64,000 bases of DNA from Deltaproteobacteria bacterium (GTDB taxonomy: Bacteria > Desulfobacterota > Syntrophia > Syntrophales > Smithellaceae), in assembly GCA_022710585.1 (NCBI GenBank), contig JAKLGV010000002.1, positions 1 through 64,000 of the forward strand, read 5' to 3'. Under the pieces are notes generated by a model. The model made no database searches. It was given only the letters and a program-made list of their open reading frames with translations, and was not told where the DNA came from. Below, in pieces: positions 8,505-18,355 of this stretch. Each line of letters begins with the position of its first letter. Position 1 is the first letter of the stretch. The translations under genes were made by a program, and so were the position numbers.

Positions 8505-9176
8505 ATGATTGTACTGGAAAATTTATCCAAGACTTTTGTCAAGGAAGAAAATAAGATTGACGTGTTGAGGGGGATGAACCTGAAGATCGAAAAGGGGGAA
8601 TCCCTCGCTGTTCTGGGGGCGTCCGGCGCCGGGAAAAGCACGCTTATTCACATTATGGGGATACTGGATCACCCGACCGGCGGCCGTCTGTTCATCAACG
8701 GGATGAACGTCTTCGACTGGGAAGAAAAGAAAAGGGCTTCCTTTCGCAATGCCCATATCGGCTTTGTCTTCCAGTTCAATAATCTGCTGCCGGAATTCAG
8801 CGCTCTGGAAAATACGATGATGCCCGCCCTGATTGGAGGCGTGTCCAGGAAACAGGCCGGAGAAAAAGCTTGCAAATTGCTCGAGGAAGTTGGATTAGAG
8901 AGCCGAATCAGGCATAAACCGGGAGAGTTGTCCGGAGGCGAACAGCAGAGAGTGGCCATTGCCCGCGCTTTGATTATGGAGCCGGACATTCTGCTGGTGG
9001 ATGAGCCGACGGGAAATCTTGACACGGAAACAGGAAGAAAGATAGAAGATATCCTGGTCCATCTGAACGTTGAGAAAAAAATTACTCTGGTGGCGGTAAC
9101 GCATAACCAATTGCTGGCGGATAGAATGTCGGAAAGGATTGTTCTGCGCGATGGGAAAATTTATGACAATCACTAG
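8505..9176 (+). CDS. lolD: Lipoprotein-releasing system ATPase LolD
   Basis: A 223-residue ABC ATPase that powers lipoprotein release together with the permease upstream. Walker A is GASGAGKST (about residue 38-46), the signature is LSGGEQQRVAIARAL (about 143) and Walker B is ILLVDEPTGNLD (about 163-174). All catalytic motifs are intact. The downstream bamA start overlaps or abuts its stop, suggesting translational coupling. Confidence 0.95.
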   Translation: MIVLENLSKTFVKEENKIDVLRGMNLKIEKGESLAVLGASGAGKSTLIHIMGILDHPTGGRLFINGMNVFDWEEKKRASFRNAHIGFVFQFNNLLPEFSALENTMMPALIGGVSRKQAGEKACKLLEEVGLESRIRHKPGELSGGEQQRVAIARALIMEPDILLVDEPTGNLDTETGRKIEDILVHLNVEKKITLVAVTHNQLLADRMSERIVLRDGKIYDNH

Positions 9177-11808
9177 AATGCCAAGACGGATATTTTTAAT
9201 TATTTTATTGTTTTTAATGTGCTTTGCTTCTCCGTCTGATGCCCAGGAAGTCAAAAAAATTATGGTGCTGCCTTTTGAAGTATACAGCAATCAGGATACG
9301 AAGGCGATCCGCGAATCCTTGTATAAAAATTTATCGGAGACCCTGGGAAAAGAAAAAACGGTTCAGATGGTTGCCGCCGACGATTATTTGAAAAACTACA
9401 TCAAAATTGAGGATGATCAGGCTGTTAAAATCGGCCGGGCAACTCAGGCGGATTTTGTCATCAATGGCAGCCTGGTTCATTTTGGAGACGCCGTCAATAT
9501 TGACGCCAGAATCATTGACGTGGATAAGGGGGCCGTCTTATTAACCGCGTCAGCCCAGGGCAGGGGACTGGACAATCTGACCTCTGTTGTTGAACAATTG
9601 AAAACGGGCATTCTAAATTCCGTCGGCCTGGTTCAAAAAATAGCGCGGGTGGACATCAAGGGAAATAATAAAATCAACGCTTCAGCCATTACCGAGAAAA
9701 TCAGGAGCAGAAAGGACGGTCAGTATTCCGAAGCCGATATCGCCGCCGACATCAAAACCATCTATAAGATGGGATTATTTTTGGATGTCACCGCGGAAGC
9801 AGACTCTACCTCCGAGGGCAAGGTCATTACCTTTATCGTGCAGGAAAAAGGCCTGATTTCCGATATCAGCATTACCGGCAATAAAGCCGTCAGCAAAGAC
9901 GACATTCAGGGCGCTCTGAGCATCAAAAAGAAGCAGAATCTCAATCAGGAACAGATCAAAAAGGATATTGAAAAAATCAAAGCGCTTTATGACGGCAAGG
10001 GGTATTATAACGCGGAAATCAAGGACAAGATTGAACCGGATGGAGAGAAGGATTTTCGCGTCATTTTTCAGATCAAGGAGAATGAACGGTTTTATATCCG
10101 CTCCATCGCTTTCGAGGGAAACGAAGCCTATACCTCCAAGGAATTAAAAAACATGATGGGCACCTCCGAAAAAGGCGTCTTTTCTTTCATCACCGATTCC
10201 GGTCTGCTCAAGCGTGACCAGCTCAAACAGGATGTCGGCAAACTCAACGCGTATTATTTCAACAACGGTTTTATCAATGCTCAGGTGGGTGAACCGGAAA
10301 TCACGACGGATAAGAAAGGCATCCTTGTAAAAATCAAAATCAAAGAAGGGAAGCGGTTTAAGGTCGATCAAGTGGGAATTTCCGGAGATCTGCTGGAGAA
10401 ATCAAGAGAAGACTTGCAGAAGTCTCTCAAAGTCAGGAAAGGCGACAATTACAGCCGGGAAGCGATCATTAAAGACATCGAGCTTTTAACCCAGTCGTGC
10501 AATGATGAAGGCTACGCCCATGCGGATGTGAATCCCAGAATCAACACCCGGGAAAATGAACAGCTGGTGGATGTGGATTATCAGATCAATAAAGGCGAAC
10601 TGGTGTATATCCAGCGCATTAATATCTATGGAAATAATGTGACCAGGGACAAGGTCATCCGCCGGCAGTTGGATGTCAATGAAGGCGACTTGTATTCCAG
10701 CAGCAAGCTGAAAAGCAGCTATGCCAGGTTGAACCGCCTGCGATATTTTGAAGAGATCGATTTTCAGACGGACAAGGGGCTCGACAAAAATAAAATGGAT
10801 ATCAACGTGCGGGTCAAGGAAAAAAGCACGGGGATGTTTATGATCGGCGCCGGATACAGCGCCGTTGATCAGGCGATTGTGATGGCTCAGATTACCCAGC
10901 AGAATTTTCTGGGCTACGGCCAGACCTTGAATCTGAAAGCGTCTCTCGGTTCTACCACCAATAATTATGATCTGTCTTTCACGGAACCCTGGCTTTTCGA
11001 CATCCCGCTCTGGCTCAAAGCGGATATCTGGAAATACAAAAAAGAATACGATTATTATAACCTGGATTCACAGGGAGCGGGCCTGACCCTGGGATACCCT
11101 CTCTGGGGGAAAATCACGGGCTATCTGGGTTACAAGTATTATATTGACAATGTTACGGATGTTTCATCTTCCGCCACGGACTATGTCAAGGAACAGGAGG
11201 GTGAAACCAGCACCAGTGCCGTCACGCTGTCTCTGATTCGCGACACCACTGACGATTTTATGTTCCCTTCCAAAGGAACGAAGACCAATCTTTCAGTGAC
11301 TTTCGCCGGCGAACCGCTGGGGGGTGAAGCTGAATATACCCAGTACAGCGGGAGCTTCAATACCTATCTTCCTTTGCCCTTCGGCGTCGTTTTTGGCACC
11401 AAGAGCAGGATCGGCTATATTCAGGAGCACGGGAATGAAGAAATTCCAGTTTCCATCCGATATGTTCTGGGGGGAATCAACAGCCTGAGAGGATTTCGTT
11501 ATGTCGGTCCGACGAACGGGGGGACGAGCGACGTCATCGGCGGCAATTCTATGCTCATCTTTAATGTCGAACTGGTTTTTCCCTTTATCAAGGATTCCGG
11601 CATGAAGATAGCGGCTTTCTATGATGCCGGCAATTCCTGGGATGACAAGTACGATTTTGGTGATTTGAGGCAGTCCGTGGGACTGGGGCTGCGCTGGTAT
11701 TCGCCGATCGGCCCCTTGAGACTGGAGTATGGACGCATTATCAACCGGGGAGACCTGGATGATCAGACGGACGGGCGCTGGGAGTTTACCATTGGCATGC
11801 CAATGTAA
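9163..11808 (+). CDS. bamA: Outer membrane protein assembly factor BamA with an extra N-terminal domain
   Basis: The core of the BAM complex, which folds beta-barrel proteins into the outer membrane; 881 residues from the chosen ATG. That ATG has GGGA 6 bases upstream and begins a signal peptide (about 1-27); ATG 9178, one base after the lolD stop, is the alternative. Residues about 30-155 form an extra alpha/beta domain absent from E. coli BamA, resembling TolB-N/FlgO-type domains (VNIDARIIDVDKGAVLL). Five POTRA domains follow (about 158-230, 231-308, 309-397, 398-479, 480-555), then the 16-strand barrel with the loop-6 LRGF motif. The last residue is Met, where an aromatic is usual. skp and lpxD follow in the standard order. 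Confidence 0.95.
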   Translation: MTITRMPRRIFLIILLFLMCFASPSDAQEVKKIMVLPFEVYSNQDTKAIRESLYKNLSETLGKEKTVQMVAADDYLKNYIKIEDDQAVKIGRATQADFVINGSLVHFGDAVNIDARIIDVDKGAVLLTASAQGRGLDNLTSVVEQLKTGILNSVGLVQKIARVDIKGNNKINASAITEKIRSRKDGQYSEADIAADIKTIYKMGLFLDVTAEADSTSEGKVITFIVQEKGLISDISITGNKAVSKDDIQGALSIKKKQNLNQEQIKKDIEKIKALYDGKGYYNAEIKDKIEPDGEKDFRVIFQIKENERFYIRSIAFEGNEAYTSKELKNMMGTSEKGVFSFITDSGLLKRDQLKQDVGKLNAYYFNNGFINAQVGEPEITTDKKGILVKIKIKEGKRFKVDQVGISGDLLEKSREDLQKSLKVRKGDNYSREAIIKDIELLTQSCNDEGYAHADVNPRINTRENEQLVDVDYQINKGELVYIQRINIYGNNVTRDKVIRRQLDVNEGDLYSSSKLKSSYARLNRLRYFEEIDFQTDKGLDKNKMDINVRVKEKSTGMFMIGAGYSAVDQAIVMAQITQQNFLGYGQTLNLKASLGSTTNNYDLSFTEPWLFDIPLWLKADIWKYKKEYDYYNLDSQGAGLTLGYPLWGKITGYLGYKYYIDNVTDVSSSATDYVKEQEGETSTSAVTLSLIRDTTDDFMFPSKGTKTNLSVTFAGEPLGGEAEYTQYSGSFNTYLPLPFGVVFGTKSRIGYIQEHGNEEIPVSIRYVLGGINSLRGFRYVGPTNGGTSDVIGGNSMLIFNVELVFPFIKDSGMKIAAFYDAGNSWDDKYDFGDLRQSVGLGLRWYSPIGPLRLEYGRIINRGDLDDQTDGRWEFTIGMPM

Positions 11809-11852
11809 AAAAATAAATTAAAGAAATCATAAATAGAGAAAGGAGATTATCA

Positions 11853-12371
11853 ATGAAAAAAAGTATTTATCTGATGGCCATCATGACCATGTTGATTTTT
11901 GTCTGCAGTACAACCGCATCGGCTGCCGATAAGATCGGTTTCATCAATTTGCAGGAAATCATGCAGAATTCCAACGCGGGGAAAAAGGCAGCGGAGGAAT
12001 TTAAAAAGTATTACGATAAAGAAACACAGGAAATCAAAAATGCGGAGGCGGAGCTGAAGAAATTGAAGGACGAGCTGGAAAAGCAGGGCTCGCTAATGAC
12101 CCAGAGCAAAAAGAGCGAAAAGGAAGCCGCTTACCAGAAGAAAATGAGAGATTATCAGCTGCTGGTCAATGATACGAACGAAGAGCTTAAAAAGCGTGAT
12201 CAGGAAATGACTCAGAAACTGATGCCCGGAATCATTAAAATTGTGCGCTCCATTGCCGAGAGGGAAAAATATACGCTGGTCATGGATGTGGCCACCATGC
12301 CCGTTCCCTATCATGCGAAAGAAAATGATTTCAGCAGCAAGGTGATTGAAGAATTCAATAAAGCCAAATAA
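11853..12371 (+). CDS. skp: Periplasmic OmpH/Skp-family chaperone
   Basis: A 172-residue Skp/OmpH homologue that holds unfolded outer membrane proteins in the periplasm for BamA. It has a signal peptide ending ASA (about residue 24), the conserved KIGFINLQEIMQNS strand, a long charged coiled coil (about 45-125) and a C-terminal strand (KYTLVMDVAT). AAAGGAG lies 7 bases before the ATG. It sits between bamA and lpxD as in most Proteobacteria. Confidence 0.93.
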   Translation: MKKSIYLMAIMTMLIFVCSTTASAADKIGFINLQEIMQNSNAGKKAAEEFKKYYDKETQEIKNAEAELKKLKDELEKQGSLMTQSKKSEKEAAYQKKMRDYQLLVNDTNEELKKRDQEMTQKLMPGIIKIVRSIAEREKYTLVMDVATMPVPYHAKENDFSSKVIEEFNKAK

Positions 12372-12388
12372 CGGGATCAGTTTGTTCA

Positions 12389-13411
12389 ATGAAAATGACT
12401 TTAGGGGAGATAGCCGCTTTTCTCGGCGGCACCGTTGTGGGCGCGGAGGATGTCCTCATCAGCGATATCCGTTCCATAGAAGAAGCGGGTGACGGCGATA
12501 TTACTTTTGTCGCCAATAAGAAATATTTGAAGCAACTGCAGGGAACCCGGGCTTCGGCGGTTATTGTCTCTCCGCAGGTGACGGCGGAAGGGAAAAACCT
12601 GGTTGTGGTGGATGATCCCTACTCTGCCTTTGGAAAATTACTGGGGCTTTTTTATCCGTCAGACCATGGCCGAAGCGGCGTGGCGGCGGACGCTTATATT
12701 GAAGACGGCGTGGAGGTGTCGCCGGAGGCGACCATCTTTCCCCGCGCTTTTATTTCCCGGGGCGCCAGAGTGGGCAGGGGGGCGGTCATTTATCCTGGCG
12801 TCTTCATCGGCAACAATGTCTCCATCGGGGAAGATTCAGTCCTGTATGCCAATGTCAGCGTTTATCATTCCTGTGTCATCGGCAGCAGAGTGACTTTGCA
12901 TTCCGGCGTTGTAGTGGGTGCTGACGGATTCGGCTTTTCATCGCCGGGCGCGGGCAATCATAAAGTCCCCCAGGTGGGTTTTGTGCAGATTGATGATGAT
13001 GTGGAAATCGGCGCCAATACCACCATTGACCGGGCGACGTTGGGGAAAACCTGGATTCAACGCAATGTTAAAATTGATAATCTCGTCCAGATTGCCCATA
13101 ACGTTGTTATCGGCGAAAATTCGGTTATTGTGGCGCAGGTTGGCATTTCCGGCAGCACCAAAGTGGGCAGGGGCGTGATGATTGGCGGACAGACGGGAAT
13201 CGTCGGCCACATCAGCATTGGCGATCATGTAATGATCGCGGCTTCTTCGAAAATTCACAAAAGCATCAAATCCGGTGAAATTGTGGGCGGAGCGCCGCAA
13301 ATGCCGTACAAGGAATGGCTGGAGGTCGAGGCATGCCGGTCCAAACTTCCCAGAATGAGAGCGACGCTTCAGGAGCTTGTTAAAAAAGTGGATGATCTCC
13401 AGAAAAAGTAA
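12389..13411 (+). CDS. lpxD: UDP-3-O-acylglucosamine N-acyltransferase LpxD
   Basis: The third committed step of lipid A synthesis: N-acylation of UDP-3-O-acyl-glucosamine. At 340 residues it is normal length. The N-terminal uridine-binding domain (1-100) is followed by a left-handed beta helix of hexapeptide repeats (about 105-300), with the catalytic His in QIAHNVVIGE (about residue 237), and a C-terminal helix. It starts 17 bases after skp. Confidence 0.96.
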   Translation: MKMTLGEIAAFLGGTVVGAEDVLISDIRSIEEAGDGDITFVANKKYLKQLQGTRASAVIVSPQVTAEGKNLVVVDDPYSAFGKLLGLFYPSDHGRSGVAADAYIEDGVEVSPEATIFPRAFISRGARVGRGAVIYPGVFIGNNVSIGEDSVLYANVSVYHSCVIGSRVTLHSGVVVGADGFGFSSPGAGNHKVPQVGFVQIDDDVEIGANTTIDRATLGKTWIQRNVKIDNLVQIAHNVVIGENSVIVAQVGISGSTKVGRGVMIGGQTGIVGHISIGDHVMIAASSKIHKSIKSGEIVGGAPQMPYKEWLEVEACRSKLPRMRATLQELVKKVDDLQKK

Positions 13412-13435
13412 AGTTTATATAAAAAAGGTTCAAGT

Positions 13436-14209
13436 ATGAAAATTCATCCGACAGCGATTGTTTCGCCCGACGCGAAATTGGCGAAAGGCGTGGAAATAGG
13501 GCCATACAGCATCATCGGCGGCGATGTCATCATCGGCAAAAACACCGTCATCGGTCCGCACACGGTCATCGATGATTATACGCATATTGGCGAAGACTGC
13601 CGCATCTTTCAGTTTTGTTCCATCGGCGCGCCTCCTCAGGATTTGAAATTTGCCGGAGAGAAGACCCGCGTGGTCATCGGAAATTTCAATACGATCCGGG
13701 AGTTTGTGACCATTAACCGTTCAACGGCAGCCGATATCGGCGTAACGATGATGGGGGATCACAATCTGATCATGGCGTCCTGTCATATCGCCCATAACTG
13801 TAAACTGGGCAATCATGTGATTATGTCCAACGGGGCCGCGCTGGCCGGCCACGTTCATGTTGAGGATTATGCCATCATCAGCGGCCTGACGGGAGTTCAC
13901 CAGTTCTGCCGCGTCGGGGCGCATTGTATGATCGGAGGATGCTCCGCGGCGGTGAAGGACGTTCCGCCTTACACGATTGCCCAGGGAAACCATGCCAAAC
14001 TGTACGGTTTGAATCTGATCGGCTTGAAAAGGAGAAATTTCTCCGAAAAGTCGATCAAAGCCATCAGCGAAGCCTACCGTATTATTTTCCGCTCCAAAAT
14101 GCTTCTGGAGGAAGCCGTCAGGAAAGCGGAGGCGGAAGTGGAAGACCTGCCGGAAGTGAGACACTTTTTAAAATTTATTAAAGAATCGGAAAGGGGCATT
14201 TGCCGCTGA
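13436..14209 (+). CDS. lpxA: UDP-N-acetylglucosamine acyltransferase LpxA
   Basis: The first lipid A enzyme, O-acylating UDP-GlcNAc with an ACP-bound hydroxyacyl chain. It has 257 residues, hexapeptide repeats from residue 2 to about 190, the catalytic His in [13 protein letters not shown] (about 122) and the helical C-terminal domain starting near [10 protein letters not shown]. It follows lpxD by only 24 bases; fabZ, usually between them, is absent here. Confidence 0.96.
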   Translation: MKIHPTAIVSPDAKLAKGVEIGPYSIIGGDVIIGKNTVIGPHTVIDDYTHIGEDCRIFQFCSIGAPPQDLKFAGEKTRVVIGNFNTIREFVTINRSTAADIGVTMMGDHNLIMASCHIAHNCKLGNHVIMSNGAALAGHVHVEDYAIISGLTGVHQFCRVGAHCMIGGCSAAVKDVPPYTIAQGNHAKLYGLNLIGLKRRNFSEKSIKAISEAYRIIFRSKMLLEEAVRKAEAEVEDLPEVRHFLKFIKESERGICR

Positions 14210-14355
14210 AATTTTGAATTAAAAAAATAAATGGAGTCGTGAACGTTAATCTCTCAGTCATTATTATCTGTTAAATATCATAGATGAGAGCGGGCCATAA
14301 ACCAAAAAACGTTTATCGCCCGCGAGTCGGTTTTGCCGGGCAAAGCATCCATCCC

Positions 14356-15504
14356 ATGAACCCTTTAAACACAAAAAACAAAACCATTATGATCATCGCC
14401 GGCGAAGCATCCGGCGATATGTATGGCGCGGATCTCGTCAGGGAAATGCTGCGGGTAAAACCGGACTTGTGTTTTTACGGCATCGGAGGAAAAAGAATGC
14501 GGGAGGAAGGCGTTGAACTTCTTGTCGATGTTTCCGAGATGGCCGTTGTCGGCATTACCGAGGTTGTTTCCAAATTAAGACATATTTTAAAAACGATGGC
14601 GATGATGAAGAAGTCTCTGGAGGATCGCCGGCCGGATCTGGTGATCTTAATCGATTATCCCGATTTCAATTTGCCGTTAGCCGGGGCGGCCAGCAAGAAG
14701 GGCATCAAGGTCTTGTATTACATCAGTCCTTCCGTCTGGGCCTGGCGTAAAGGCCGAATCGAACAAATCAAAAAGACCGTCAACAAAATGGCGGTTATCC
14801 TGCCTTTTGAAGTGGACGTTTATCGAAGGGCGGGTTTCACCGCGAATTATGTCGGCCATCCGCTGCTGGATATGGTCAAAACACAGTGCTCCCAACAGGA
14901 ATCAAGAAAAAGATTTGGCCTCGCCGAAGACCGGATCACCGTCGCCATGCTGCCCGGCAGCCGGATGTCGGAAATCAGAAAGTTAATACCGGAATTATTG
15001 CGGGCGGCTTCCCTGTTGAAAAAAGAAATGCCGGAGATCCAGTTTGTTCTCCCGCTGGCCGAAACGATTGAGGAAAAAACCTTATCGGATATGATATCCG
15101 GATCCGGCGTCGAAATAAAAATCATATCGGGCCGCACCTACGATGTCATCTCGTGCGCCGATCTGGCATTGGTCAAATCCGGGACGGCCACATTGGAAAC
15201 CGCTTTGCTCAATGTGCCCATGATTATCATTTACAAAGTATCTTTTCTTTCTTACTGGATCGGGAGATTCGTGATTCATGTCAAAAACATCGGTCTGGTC
15301 AATATTATTGCCGGGAAAACCATTGTGCCGGAATTGATTCAAAGCGACGCCGACGGCCACCGTATTGCCGCGGAGGCTCTTTCTATCTTAAAAAATCAGG
15401 AAAGAAAAAAGGAAATGATGGGTGAGCTGCAAAGGATACGCGCCATGCTGGGTGAACCGGGCGCCGCAAGAAGAACTGCTCAATTGGCGATGGATATGCT
15501 ATAG
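14356..15504 (+). CDS. lpxB: Lipid-A-disaccharide synthase LpxB
   Basis: A GT19-family glycosyltransferase that joins UDP-2,3-diacylglucosamine and lipid X into the lipid A disaccharide. The hallmark start IMIIAGEASGDMYGADLV is present, as are YYISPSVWAWRKGRI, VGHPLLDMV, LPGSRMSEI and VKSGTATLETAL. An in-frame ATG exists at 14284, but the ATG at 14356 gives 382 residues and fits the family's N-terminus. Neither start has a clear Shine-Dalgarno. msbA follows 8 bases after the stop. Confidence 0.93.
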   Translation: MNPLNTKNKTIMIIAGEASGDMYGADLVREMLRVKPDLCFYGIGGKRMREEGVELLVDVSEMAVVGITEVVSKLRHILKTMAMMKKSLEDRRPDLVILIDYPDFNLPLAGAASKKGIKVLYYISPSVWAWRKGRIEQIKKTVNKMAVILPFEVDVYRRAGFTANYVGHPLLDMVKTQCSQQESRKRFGLAEDRITVAMLPGSRMSEIRKLIPELLRAASLLKKEMPEIQFVLPLAETIEEKTLSDMISGSGVEIKIISGRTYDVISCADLALVKSGTATLETALLNVPMIIIYKVSFLSYWIGRFVIHVKNIGLVNIIAGKTIVPELIQSDADGHRIAAEALSILKNQERKKEMMGELQRIRAMLGEPGAARRTAQLAMDML

Positions 15505-15512
15505 AGAGTCTT

Positions 15513-17276
15513 ATGGAACATTTTAAGCGTTTATTAAAACTGGCAAAGCCTTATACCAGCAAATTCATGCTGGCGAGCGTCTGTATGCTGATTGTCGGCG
15601 CCGCAACCTCCAGCCTTGCTTTCCTGATCAAGCCGGCGCTTGACGATATTTTCCTGAAAAAGGACGCGGCAACCCTCAAATGGCTGCCGCTGGCCATCAT
15701 CGTCATATATCTGGTGAAGGGCGCATGCACTTACTCGCAAACCGTTATCATGAGCTTTATCGGTTTAAGGATTGTTAATCAATTGCGCAACCGGCTTTAC
15801 GAACAGATGCAGAAGCAGTCGCTTTCTTTCTTCGCGCAGCATCCCACCGGGATATTAATGTCCAGAATTACCAACGATGTCGGTTTGATCAGAAACGCCG
15901 TTTCCGATGCCGTGACCAGCTTAATGAAAGACACTTTTACGCTGCTTTGTCTGGTCTTTGTCGTATTTTACCGAGACTGGAAATTGGCCCTGATCGCCAT
16001 GCTGGTCTTTCCTCTGACGATTTACCCCATCCGGAAATTCGGAGAGAAGATGAGAAGCGTGGCGACGTCCACGCAGGTCAGCATGGGCAGTCTGAATACG
16101 ATTTTACAGGAAACGATTTCCGGCGCGCGGATTGTCAAAGCCTTTTGCATGGAAAAATATGAAAATGAAAAATTTGCCGCGGAAAACGAGCGGCTTTTCA
16201 AATTTAATATGAAAGCCGTTTCCATCAACGCCATTTCCAGTCCGATGATGGAGTTTTTGGGAGGAATCTGCATCGGCGCGATCATCTTTTACGGCGGCTA
16301 CAATGTAGTTCAGGGCAAATCCACGCCGGGGACGTTCTTTTCCTTTATGGCGGCCTTGCTGATGCTTTACGAGCCGATCAAGAGATTGACGCATTCCAAC
16401 AACACGATTCAAAACGGCATTTCCGCGTCGGAGCGGATTTTCAGTATTATCGATCTGACGCCCGATATCCAGGATAGACCGGACGCGCTGAACATTCCGC
16501 CTGTCCGCCGCAGCATCGATCTTGAAAATGTCACGTTTTGCTACGAGAAAAAACCCGTCTTGAAAAATATCAATCTTTCCATCAAGGCGGGCGAGGTGAT
16601 CGCGTTTGTCGGGATGAGCGGTGGTGGCAAAACCACGCTGGTGAACCTGATTCCCCGATTTTATGATGTCACCGGGGGGCGGGTTCTGATTGATGGCCAC
16701 GATATCCGGGATGTGTCGCTGCACTCGTTGCGCCGGCAGATTGCGATGGTGACGCAGCAGACGATCCTCTTTAATGATACTGTCAGGAATAATATCGCTT
16801 ATGGAAGTTTTGACAAAAGCGAAGAGGATGTTATCAACGCGGCCAAAGCGGCCAATGCCCATCATTTCATCATGAAAATGCCCAAAGGGTATGACACGAA
16901 CATCGGAGAGCTGGGCGGCAAGATTTCCGGCGGAGAGAAACAGCGGCTGGCCATTGCCCGGGCGATTCTGAAAGATGCGCCGATTCTGATTCTGGACGAA
17001 GCAACGTCTTCCCTGGATACGGAAGCCGAAATGGAGGTGCAGGAGGCGCTGGACAACCTTATGAAGGGACGCACCACGCTGGTGATCGCGCACCGGCTCT
17101 CCACCATTCGCAATGCCGACAGAATCATCGCTTTAGTGAACGGAGAAATTGTCGAAGAAGGCGATCACGAAACGCTGCTGAAGAAAAAAGGAGAATATTT
17201 CCGTCTCTATAATTTGCAGTTTAAAGACGAAGGAAGTGATGAAAAGGATGATCAACTGGCAAAGGATCTGGGATGA
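15513..17276 (+). CDS. msbA: Lipid A export ATP-binding/permease MsbA
   Basis: A 587-residue half-size ABC exporter that flips lipid A-core across the inner membrane. Six transmembrane helices lie in the first 310 residues. The nucleotide-binding domain follows: Walker A VGMSGGGKTTL (about 369-379), signature ISGGEKQRLAIARAIL (about 473) and Walker B ILILDEATSSLDTEAE (about 495). Its position between lpxB and lpxK supports the lipid A role over a generic multidrug exporter. Its 3' end overlaps lpxK by 38 bases. Confidence 0.93.
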   Translation: MEHFKRLLKLAKPYTSKFMLASVCMLIVGAATSSLAFLIKPALDDIFLKKDAATLKWLPLAIIVIYLVKGACTYSQTVIMSFIGLRIVNQLRNRLYEQMQKQSLSFFAQHPTGILMSRITNDVGLIRNAVSDAVTSLMKDTFTLLCLVFVVFYRDWKLALIAMLVFPLTIYPIRKFGEKMRSVATSTQVSMGSLNTILQETISGARIVKAFCMEKYENEKFAAENERLFKFNMKAVSINAISSPMMEFLGGICIGAIIFYGGYNVVQGKSTPGTFFSFMAALLMLYEPIKRLTHSNNTIQNGISASERIFSIIDLTPDIQDRPDALNIPPVRRSIDLENVTFCYEKKPVLKNINLSIKAGEVIAFVGMSGGGKTTLVNLIPRFYDVTGGRVLIDGHDIRDVSLHSLRRQIAMVTQQTILFNDTVRNNIAYGSFDKSEEDVINAAKAANAHHFIMKMPKGYDTNIGELGGKISGGEKQRLAIARAILKDAPILILDEATSSLDTEAEMEVQEALDNLMKGRTTLVIAHRLSTIRNADRIIALVNGEIVEEGDHETLLKKKGEYFRLYNLQFKDEGSDEKDDQLAKDLG

Positions 17277-18351
17277 TGACGGAAAGACATTCTTTTATAC
17301 GCCGGTCAGAATAATTGCGCTTATTCTGTCTTATTTTTATCTTTTGGTCGTCAGTATCCGCAACTGGCTGTATGACCACAAGATATTCAAGGAAACAAAA
17401 CTTTCCTGTCCGGTCATCAGCGTCGGGAATATCACCGTCGGCGGAACCGGTAAGACGCCGTGCGTTATCATGCTGGCCCGGATGTTACAGCGCAACGGCT
17501 TTCAACCGGCTGTCATCAGCCGCGGTTATGGCGGCAAAAGTGTTCAGCCCGTCAATATTCTGTCGGATGGCCATCAAATATTGCTGGACAGCGAAACAGC
17601 CGGAGACGAGCCCTTTTTGATGGCCCGGGCGCTCCAGGGCGTGCCGGTTATCACCGGGGCCGCCAGAAAAATGACGGGGCAGGTCGCCATTAATCAATTC
17701 GGGGCGAATGTTTTGATTTGCGACGATGCGATGCAGCACCGGCAGATCTTCAGAGACATCAACCTGGTGCTGTTCGACAGCGGCGATTTGAAGCGCAGAA
17801 AAAATGTTCTGCCGCTGGGAAAATTGCGTGAACCGATCACGCAACTGAAGCGCGCTGATGCGCTGCTGTTGACACGCGTCGACGAAGCCCGCCCGGCGGA
17901 CCAGGCCGTTGCGGAATTGATCGGCAACAGGAATATTCCTGTTTTTCTCAGTATCCATCAGCCCAAGGACATGGTCAGGGAAGATGGCGGCGAACCGATC
18001 CCGCTGTCCGTGTTGGCGGGAAAAAAGATTTGCGCCTTTTGCGGTATCGCCCGACCGGATTCTTTTAAAAAAATTTTAACGGACAGCGGGGCCATTATTC
18101 AGGCGTTTGATGTTTTCTCTGATCACCACCGCTTCTCCGCCGGAGAATTGGAGCTAATCAGAGGCCAATTTATTAAAGGCGGCGCCGACTATCTGCTGAC
18201 CACGGAAAAAGATGCCATGCGTCTTCACCACCATTCCTGGTTTTTAAAGGAAGTTTTCATGGTGCGCATCGAAATTGAAATAAAGCCTTCGATTCAGGCG
18301 TTTGAAAAATTTATTATGGACAAATTGGAATTTAGTCTGAAAAAAGGATGA
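17239..18351 (+). CDS. lpxK: Tetraacyldisaccharide 4'-kinase LpxK
   Basis: LpxK phosphorylates the 4' position of the lipid A disaccharide at the inner membrane. It has about 370 residues: an N-terminal membrane helix (about 18-38), the P-loop SVGNITVGGTGKTP (about 52-65) and the downstream SRGYGGK and CDDAMQHRQI motifs. The ATG at 17239 has AAGGAA just upstream, and a GTG one codon earlier is possible. The start lies inside msbA, implying coupled translation. Confidence 0.94.
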   Translation: MKRMINWQRIWDDDGKTFFYTPVRIIALILSYFYLLVVSIRNWLYDHKIFKETKLSCPVISVGNITVGGTGKTPCVIMLARMLQRNGFQPAVISRGYGGKSVQPVNILSDGHQILLDSETAGDEPFLMARALQGVPVITGAARKMTGQVAINQFGANVLICDDAMQHRQIFRDINLVLFDSGDLKRRKNVLPLGKLREPITQLKRADALLLTRVDEARPADQAVAELIGNRNIPVFLSIHQPKDMVREDGGEPIPLSVLAGKKICAFCGIARPDSFKKILTDSGAIIQAFDVFSDHHRFSAGELELIRGQFIKGGADYLLTTEKDAMRLHHHSWFLKEVFMVRIEIEIKPSIQAFEKFIMDKLEFSLKKG

Positions 18352-18355
18352 TTGA

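Noticed and set aside
9139..9162. Earlier bamA start at 9139
   Set aside because: It adds residues before the signal peptide; ATG 9163 has the better ribosome site.
16104..17093. Long open frame antisense to msbA
   Set aside because: It mirrors the codon pattern of msbA, has no ribosome site and matches no known family.
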